This document shows, one piece after another, positions 7,208 through 11,679 of a stretch of DNA of 11,679 nucleotides. The notes below the pieces were generated by a model. The model was not told the DNA's origin and ran no database searches. It saw nothing but the letters and a program-made list of their open reading frames with translations. Source of the DNA: Parachlamydiaceae bacterium (lineage in GTDB: Bacteria; Chlamydiota; Chlamydiia; Chlamydiales; Parachlamydiaceae); NCBI GenBank assembly GCA_013815395.1, contig JACDGH010000059.1, positions 1 to 11,679 of the forward strand, written 5' to 3'. The position numbers were made by a program, and so were the translations under genes. Numbering within the stretch: the stretch's first letter is position 1; every line of letters begins with the position of its first letter.

Positions 7208-7291
7208 ATGAGGGGATTAAATTCGATCCCAGAATCTGAAACCAATGGTTAGAAGCTTCTTGAGACTTACAATAACCGCTAAATGAAGATA

Positions 7292-7324
7292 AACTCAGGG
7301 CTGCCTTTAGCCTGAGTTCGTTTT
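7292..7324 (+). terminator. Hairpin followed by a short T-run, possible terminator
   Basis: AACTCAGG (7292-7299) pairs with CCTGAGTT (7311-7318), and the inner bases CT/AG can extend the stem past a bulged G. CGTTTT follows. No plus-strand gene lies directly upstream, so it may be a relic of a lost gene or a structured RNA element. Confidence 0.35.
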
Positions 7325-7447
7325 GAGTCTCACTTCAGAGGCTGACAGGGGAAAAAAGGCAATAGATTATTTTATCACTTTGTTGGGTCAAATCTTAACC
7401 TCTTAGCCTGGAATTAGAATGGAACATTTTTAGTGCTAATTTTATTT

Positions 7448-7580
7448 ATCGTTTGATCTTTTTATCGTTCCTATTGTTTTATCGTTTTATCGTTATATCG
7501 TTATATCGTTATATCGTTATATCGTTATATCGTTCCTATCGTTAAATCGTTCTTATCGTTTTATCATTTCTATCATTCCT
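7448..7580. repeat. Tandem array of about 16 degenerate ATCGTT units, 8-9 bp period
   Basis: Units beginning ATCGTT or one base off start at 7448, 7456, 7464, 7473, 7481, 7489, 7497, 7505, 7513, 7521, 7529, 7538, 7546, 7555, 7563 and 7572. Five consecutive units (7489-7528) are perfect copies of ATCGTTAT. Flanking units diverge in the last two or three bases, and towards the right end ATCATT replaces ATCGTT. The pattern (perfect centre, decayed edges) is typical of an array growing by slippage. It ends about 200 bp before the oppA start. Confidence 0.9.
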
Positions 7581-7772
7581 AAGGTTGGATAATTTAAGAA
7601 AAAAGTCTACCACAGAGATTACAGACCACCCAGAGAAGTATTCAATGACCCAAAAAGATGAATAAGCTCGAAAAATGTATCATAAATCAGGAATATTCGA
7701 TAAACTCCACGATATAAAAGGCAAAATTTAAATTTTTCCATAAATAAAACTTAACCAACCTTAAACAATTCT

Positions 7773-7776
7773 GGAG
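7773..7776 (+). promoter_or_regulatory. Ribosome binding site of oppA
   Basis: GGAG five bases before the ATG at 7782 fixes the start, which gives a normal-length lipoprotein signal peptide. Confidence 0.55.
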
Positions 7777-7781
7777 ATCTA

Positions 7782-9416
7782 ATGACCACCTTCTACACCT
7801 TCCCATCTCGCTTTTGTTCTATTTTGATTGCCTCATCACTTTTGTGGGGCTGCTCACAAGAAAATTCCAATCCATCATCTGATAAAACAACAATATCTTC
7901 TATTTCAGGAAATGTGGCACGCATAGCCACAGATTCTGACCCCCTCTCCTTAGACCCTCGATTAATTCGCGAATTAGGATCAATTAATATTATAAATACC
8001 CTGTTTGAAGGCTTGATGAAAACAGGAGCAGATCAAAAACCTGAATTTGCTATCGCAAAATCTGTCGACATCTCTCCCGATCAACTTACTTACACATTTA
8101 CGCTGCGTGAATCAACATGGTCAGACAAAACCCCTCTAACCTCTAATGACTTTGCCGAAACATGGTTAAGCATACTCAATCCAGCATTTCCAGCTCCTAA
8201 TGCCTACATGCTATATGCAATCAAAGGCGCTAAAGCAGCAAAAGAAGGACTTCTCCCTTTAGAAGAAGTTGAGATTAAAGCCACCTCACCCACAACCCTG
8301 GTTATACAATTAGAACAACCCACCCCTTACTTCTTAGAACTGCTTACAGGGTATTTTTTCTTTCCTGTAAGTTCTGCAATGCGCAATCAAACGATTAATC
8401 CCACTAGCTCCCCTGAGAAACTAGTTGGCAACGGTCCTTTCAAAATGGTGCAATGGAAACAGCGCGATGAAATTATAGTCATAAAAAACCCTAACTACTG
8501 GAATGCTGAAGCTATTAAATTAGATGGAATCGCTTTTCAAGTACTTGATGACAATACAGCTTTACAACTTTTTAAAGTGGGCAAGCTTGATTGGGCAGGA
8601 TCTCCTATAAGCACACTCCCCCAAGATTCCATTTTATCCTTAAAAGAAGCAGGAAATCTTAAAATAGCGCCAGCAGCTGGCACGCACTGGCTTCGTTTTA
8701 ACACGCAAAAAACACCATTTAATTATCTGAATATGAGAATAGCATTTAACTCAGCTATTAATAGACAAACTATTGTAGAACACATCACACAAGGTAATCA
8801 GCTCCCTGCCATGGGTGTGATACCGCCATCATTTGGTACAGGGAAGCAAGAATATTATAAAGATAACGACCTTCTCACTTCGCAAAAATATTACATGGCT
8901 TCTTTGATAGATTTAAAAAATGCTGGTGAAAAGTTACCTGAAATATCCCTATGTTATTCTTCAGGCAACGATCGTAATCGTAAAATCGCACAAGCCATTC
9001 AACAGCAGTGGAATAAAGCTTTTGGAATTTTACTAAAACTTGAAAGTTGTGAAACTCAAGTTCTTTTCGATAAACTTCGCAATGGAAACTATCAGCTGAG
9101 TCTAGGATCTTGGTATGCTGATATTCGCGATCCCATAAACTTCCTGGAAATCTTCAAAACCAAGGAAACGCCAACCAACAATACCTTTTGGGAAAATGCG
9201 CGGTTTTCAGAGCTTCTGGAATTGTCATCACGAGAAAGTTCTCCGGAAAAAAGGAATGAACTTCTCTCGCAAGCTGAAAGCGTGCTAATGCAAGAATTAC
9301 CAGTAGCCCCTTTATTTCACGGCTCTTTCAATTATTTAGTAAATCCTCGGTTGAAAGATGTTAAAGTATCTGAATCTGGAATAATGAATTTCAAACAGGC
9401 CTCAATTACAGAATAA
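7782..9416 (+). CDS. oppA: Oligopeptide ABC transporter substrate-binding lipoprotein OppA
   Basis: A 544-residue family-5 solute-binding protein, normal length. Residues 1-24 are a lipoprotein signal peptide with lipobox LWGC (Cys24 would be lipidated). The body shows family features in order: SLDPRLIRELGSINIINTLF (56-75), where SBP family 5 proteins read LDP...n...nlfEGL, then FEGLMKTG, the NGPFKMVQW motif (217-225), NPNYWN (236-241), LRFNTQKTPFNYLNMRIAFN (304-323) with AINRQ, and WYADIRDPINFLEIF (444-458) near the end. It captures peptides outside the inner membrane and hands them to the OppBC channel. The permease genes follow at once (20-bp gap). OppA proteins in Chlamydiae are often multicopy and their ligands vary, so the exact peptide range cannot be read here. 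Confidence 0.93.
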   Translation: MTTFYTFPSRFCSILIASSLLWGCSQENSNPSSDKTTISSISGNVARIATDSDPLSLDPRLIRELGSINIINTLFEGLMKTGADQKPEFAIAKSVDISPDQLTYTFTLRESTWSDKTPLTSNDFAETWLSILNPAFPAPNAYMLYAIKGAKAAKEGLLPLEEVEIKATSPTTLVIQLEQPTPYFLELLTGYFFFPVSSAMRNQTINPTSSPEKLVGNGPFKMVQWKQRDEIIVIKNPNYWNAEAIKLDGIAFQVLDDNTALQLFKVGKLDWAGSPISTLPQDSILSLKEAGNLKIAPAAGTHWLRFNTQKTPFNYLNMRIAFNSAINRQTIVEHITQGNQLPAMGVIPPSFGTGKQEYYKDNDLLTSQKYYMASLIDLKNAGEKLPEISLCYSSGNDRNRKIAQAIQQQWNKAFGILLKLESCETQVLFDKLRNGNYQLSLGSWYADIRDPINFLEIFKTKETPTNNTFWENARFSELLELSSRESSPEKRNELLSQAESVLMQELPVAPLFHGSFNYLVNPRLKDVKVSESGIMNFKQASITE

Positions 9417-9436
9417 AAAGCAACACAGAATAAAGC

Positions 9437-10375
9437 ATGAAGATTCTTGTTATACAAAAATTAGCTTATGCTTGCATCACCTTGCTGCTGGTGGCAACAC
9501 TGACATTCCTTCTTATGAAATGGATCCCGGGTGATCCATTTCAGCAGGAACAAGCTTTGCCGACGGCAATCTATGAGGCGCTACGCGAGCATTATGGCTT
9601 TAACGACTCCCTGCCAAGTCAGTATTTTCATTACTTAAAGCAATTGGTTTATTTTGACTTAGGACCTTCATTCATTCATCAAGGCAGAAGTGTTGCTTCC
9701 ATCATCAAAGAAAGCATGCCAATATCAGCAGCTCTTGGCGCCCAAGCTCTTTTGTTAGCAATACCTGCGGGTATTCTATTAGGTACTATGGCGGCTCTGA
9801 AAAAAAATCGCTGGCAAGATTACCTTACCATGTTTGTAGCCGTTATTGGCATCTCGATGCCAAGTTTTATATTAGCCACACTATTGCAATATATTTTGGC
9901 AATCAAATTAGAATTACTGCCTATAGCCCGCTGGGGATCTTTAGCTCAAACAATTTTGCCAACCCTTTCTTTAGCAACACTTCCCATAGCTTTTATTGCT
10001 CGCATGGTCCGCACCAAAATGATCGAAGAGTTGCGGCAGGATTATATTAAAACGGCCAGAGCGAAAGGGTTATCACCACTTAAAATCATTTTTAAGCACG
10101 CCCTTCGAAATACCCTTATTCCTGTTTTTAGCTATCTTGGACAACTTACAGCAAATATTTTGACAGGCAGTTTTATCGTCGAAAAAATCTTTAGCATCCC
10201 CGGCCTTGGTTATTGGTTTGTAATGAGCGTACTTAGCCGTGATTACACTTTGATTATGGGCATTACCCTCTTTTACTCTGCTGTTCTTTTGGCCATCATG
10301 TTCTTTGTCGATATAGTATGTATAATATTGGATCCAAGAATAGCCCACTCAATACGTGAAGGAAAATTATCATGA
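9437..10375 (+). CDS. oppB: Oligopeptide ABC transporter permease OppB
   Basis: A 312-residue inner-membrane permease. It begins with a membrane helix (about 10-28) and the PGDPF motif (31-35) that marks OppB/DppB. The EAA loop that docks the ATPase is at about 198-220 (ELRQDYIKTARAKGLSPLKI). The C-terminal IFSIPGLGYWFVMSVLSRDY (251-270) is the other OppB hallmark. Together with OppC it forms the peptide channel. Spacing from oppA is 20 bp with no good ribosome binding site, so translation may depend on readthrough from oppA. Its stop overlaps the oppC start (ATGA). Confidence 0.95.
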   Translation: MKILVIQKLAYACITLLLVATLTFLLMKWIPGDPFQQEQALPTAIYEALREHYGFNDSLPSQYFHYLKQLVYFDLGPSFIHQGRSVASIIKESMPISAALGAQALLLAIPAGILLGTMAALKKNRWQDYLTMFVAVIGISMPSFILATLLQYILAIKLELLPIARWGSLAQTILPTLSLATLPIAFIARMVRTKMIEELRQDYIKTARAKGLSPLKIIFKHALRNTLIPVFSYLGQLTANILTGSFIVEKIFSIPGLGYWFVMSVLSRDYTLIMGITLFYSAVLLAIMFFVDIVCIILDPRIAHSIREGKLS

Positions 10376-11268
10376 CAGGCATCAGTGCCATCTGCAATAA
10401 TCCAAATAGTAAGACATTATCCCATAACTCTTCTTATTGGTATCGGTGCTGGCAGGGATTTAAGGCTAATCGCCTCGCTGTTATAGCTTTATTAGTTCTT
10501 TTTATAATCATCTTTTGCGCCATCTTTGCCCCTCTTTTCAGTCAATATACCTACTATGAAATGGACTTGGCTGAAGCAAATCGCCCCCCCTCGTTCGCTC
10601 ATTGGTGCGGCACTGACGACCTCGGCCGCGATGTTTTTGTAAGGTTATGGTATGGCGCCCGTATTTCCCTGTTTATTGGCGTTGCGGCTGCTGTAATTGA
10701 TTTGGTCATCGGAATGCTTTGGGGCGGAGCAGCAGCATTAGCCGGAGGTAAGACCGATGAAGTTATGATGCGAATTGCTGATATTCTTTATTCAATTCCC
10801 TCGCTATTGATCGTTATTTCTCTTATGGTAGTGCTAGGACCTGGATTACATACTATTTTAATTGCTCTTAGCATATTGGGCTGGATTACCATGGCCAGAG
10901 TTGTCCGCGGACAACTCTTACAGCTTAAACAACAAGGGTATGTGATGGCCGCACGAGGATTGGGAGCAGGTTTTTGGAGAATATTATTCAAGCATATGTT
11001 GCCAAATGCATTAGGGCCAATTATCGTGACGCTGACGCTAACAATCCCCTCAGCTATTTTTATGGAAGCCTTTCTTAGTTATTTAGGCTTGGGTGTGCAA
11101 GCGCCTATTGCTAGTTGGGGCACTATGGCAAACGAAGGGCTGCCTGCCTTAGAATACTATCCTTGGCGACTTTTTTTTCCAGCAGGCTTAATCTGTTTAA
11201 CAATTTTGACATTTAATCTTATTGGCGACGGCTTAAATGATGCCAATGAAAGATTAAGTCATCGCTAA
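10372..11268 (+). CDS. oppC: Oligopeptide ABC transporter permease OppC
   Basis: A 298-residue permease. It opens with a short cytoplasmic segment and WQGFKANRLAVIALLVLF (27-44), then carries HWCGTDDLGRDVFVRLWYGA (77-96), the OppC/DppC signature. The EAA loop is at about 183-205 (LKQQGYVMAARGLGAGFWRI). SYLGLGVQAPIASWGTM (236-252) is the usual C-terminal family block. The ATG overlaps the oppB stop by four bases, a sign of translational coupling. It pairs with OppB in the membrane. No ATPase gene (oppD, oppF) follows on this strand; the next gene is rpsI on the opposite strand. Confidence 0.95.
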   Translation: MTGISAICNNPNSKTLSHNSSYWYRCWQGFKANRLAVIALLVLFIIIFCAIFAPLFSQYTYYEMDLAEANRPPSFAHWCGTDDLGRDVFVRLWYGARISLFIGVAAAVIDLVIGMLWGGAAALAGGKTDEVMMRIADILYSIPSLLIVISLMVVLGPGLHTILIALSILGWITMARVVRGQLLQLKQQGYVMAARGLGAGFWRILFKHMLPNALGPIIVTLTLTIPSAIFMEAFLSYLGLGVQAPIASWGTMANEGLPALEYYPWRLFFPAGLICLTILTFNLIGDGLNDANERLSHR

Positions 11269-11291
11269 TGACCCCTTTCTCTTAAGCATAA

Positions 11292-11449
11292 CCTCAATTC
11301 TAACTTTAATTTTTGACTTAGTTTTCAACACAAAGCCGCAAAGACGCGAAGGCCTTCGCCTCCCCATTACAATATTAAGGTGAAGTCCTTAGCGACTTTG
11401 CGGCTTTGTGTTGAAAATTTAAGTCAAAGATTAGGGTTAGAAATTGAGG
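11292..11449. repeat. 158-bp imperfect palindrome, MITE-like or dispersed repeat element
   Basis: The left arm (11292-11361) and right arm (11378-11449) are reverse complements with a few mismatches and single-base gaps, around a loop of about 16 bases. The central part of the arms, CAACACAAAGCCGCAAAG (11327-11344) against CTTTGCGGCTTTGTGTTG (11396-11413), is perfect. The outer ends CCTCAATT/AATTGAGG also pair. Inside the left arm GCGAAGGCCTTCGC (11346-11359) is itself a perfect palindrome. The CGCAAAGACGCGAAGG wording resembles dispersed repeats seen in many bacterial genomes. It lies 23 bp after the oppC stop and has no coding capacity. It may also stop or stabilise opp transcripts. Confidence 0.8.
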
Positions 11450-11476
11450 AAAAACTATAGAGGATTGGCTCAGGTT

Positions 11477-11542
11477 TAACAGAAAAGATAGAGGCCGTCT
11501 TTCTAAATCTGCAGAATGCTGATTTAGAAAGACGGCCTCTAT
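11477..11542 (-). terminator. Rho-independent terminator of rpsI
   Basis: ATAGAGGCCGTCTTTCTAAA and onward (11488-11509) pairs perfectly over 22 bp with 11521-11542, around an 11-base loop that can itself form GCA/TGC. Read on the minus strand the stem is followed by CTTTTCTG, a U-rich tail, and it lies 25 bases beyond the rpsI stop. No such tail exists on the plus side, so the orientation favours rpsI. The stem is unusually long for a terminator. Confidence 0.8.
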
Positions 11543-11567
11543 AATAACTATTGCTAACAGAAAAAGA

Positions 11568-11679
11568 TTAACGTTTCGAGAACTGGAAGCGTTTACGCGC
11601 ACCAGCAAGACCGTATTTTTTACGTTCTTTCTTACGTGAATCGCGTGTAAGAAAGCCTTTTTCTTTGAAAGCATGATGA
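11568..11679 (-). CDS. rpsI: 30S ribosomal protein S9, C-terminal part only
   Basis: The minus strand encodes the last 36 residues, ending with TAA: FLTRDSRKKERKKYGLAGAR then KRFQFSKR. S9 tails in all bacteria share LTRD-R--ERKK-GL--AR--PQFSKR; the Ser-Lys-Arg end reaches the P-site tRNA in the 30S subunit. Here the usual PQFSKR is FQFSKR. The gene continues beyond the window edge; rplM (L13) is the usual upstream partner but is not visible. It converges with the opp operon. Confidence 0.92.
   Translation of the reverse strand, partial: HHAFKEKGFLTRDSRKKERKKYGLAGARKRFQFSKR

Larger units (their letters stand above)
7043..7781. other. 739-bp intergenic region without a gene
   Basis: No frame of useful length or recognisable protein similarity is visible on either strand, and no tRNA-like fold was seen. 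The region holds the putative minus-strand promoter, an AT-rich inverted repeat (7158-7207), a GC-richer hairpin (7292-7318), the ATCGTT tandem array (7448-7580), a degenerate CACAGAGA-like stretch (about 7610-7637) and the leader of the opp operon. Every other gap in the window is 300 bp or less. Confidence 0.6.

Noticed and set aside
7251..7260. Perfect palindrome AGAAGCTTCT
   Set aside because: A single ten-base palindrome without context is expected by chance over 11 kb.
7448..7580. CRISPR array
   Set aside because: Units are only 8-9 bp, adjoin without spacers, and there are no cas genes.
9408..9434. Direct repeat ACAGAATAAA at 9408-9417 and 9425-9434, spanning the oppA stop
   Set aside because: Ten bases of AT-rich sequence twice can arise by chance, and no function follows from it.
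11375..11674. A 99-residue minus-strand open frame
   Set aside because: It overlaps the rpsI coding region in another frame, then runs through the terminator and the palindrome; it resembles no protein.

Overview
The window looks like chromosome from a member of the Chlamydiae, most likely an amoeba-associated (Parachlamydia-like) lineage. Three things point there. The rpmG - lolC/E-type permease - lolD-type ATPase order is one I recall from Chlamydia genomes. The visible C-terminus of ribosomal protein S9 and the L33 sequence look chlamydial. The DNA is AT-rich and carries host-associated-style envelope and transport genes. This is recognition from memory, not a database result.

Layout. Bases 2-382 are the 3' end of a HIT-family gene. 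Bases 484-1985 hold a pair of genes that both encode apparent signal peptides: an intact class I SAM-dependent methyltransferase (484-1224), then a GNAT acetyltransferase gene (1267-1985) broken by an in-frame TAA inside the signal peptide and by a -1 frameshift near the 3' end. Housekeeping genes follow: tsaD (2079-3101), the short rpmG for L33 (3189-3344), and a LolC/E-like permease with its LolD-like ATPase (3372-5655). Two envelope proteins of unknown function lie on the minus strand (5666-7042) as a two-gene operon that converges on lolD.

A 739-bp stretch without a gene (7043-7781) holds an AT-rich inverted repeat, a hairpin and a striking ATCGTT-based 8-9 bp tandem array. It leads into an oligopeptide ABC importer operon, oppA-oppB-oppC (7782-11268), which has no oppD or oppF behind it. 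After oppC come a ~158-bp imperfect palindrome that looks like a MITE or dispersed repeat, a long perfect hairpin that serves as the terminator of rpsI, and the 3' end of rpsI on the minus strand, running out of the window.

Working together: the Lol-type pair should extract lipoproteins from the inner membrane, and OppA is itself a lipoprotein by its lipobox. OppABC should import peptides from the host. TsaD, L33 and S9 serve translation. The most unusual parts are the exported methyltransferase/acetyltransferase pair, of which one is decaying, and the repeat structures flanking the opp operon. I see no convincing evidence for a wholly new multi-gene system.
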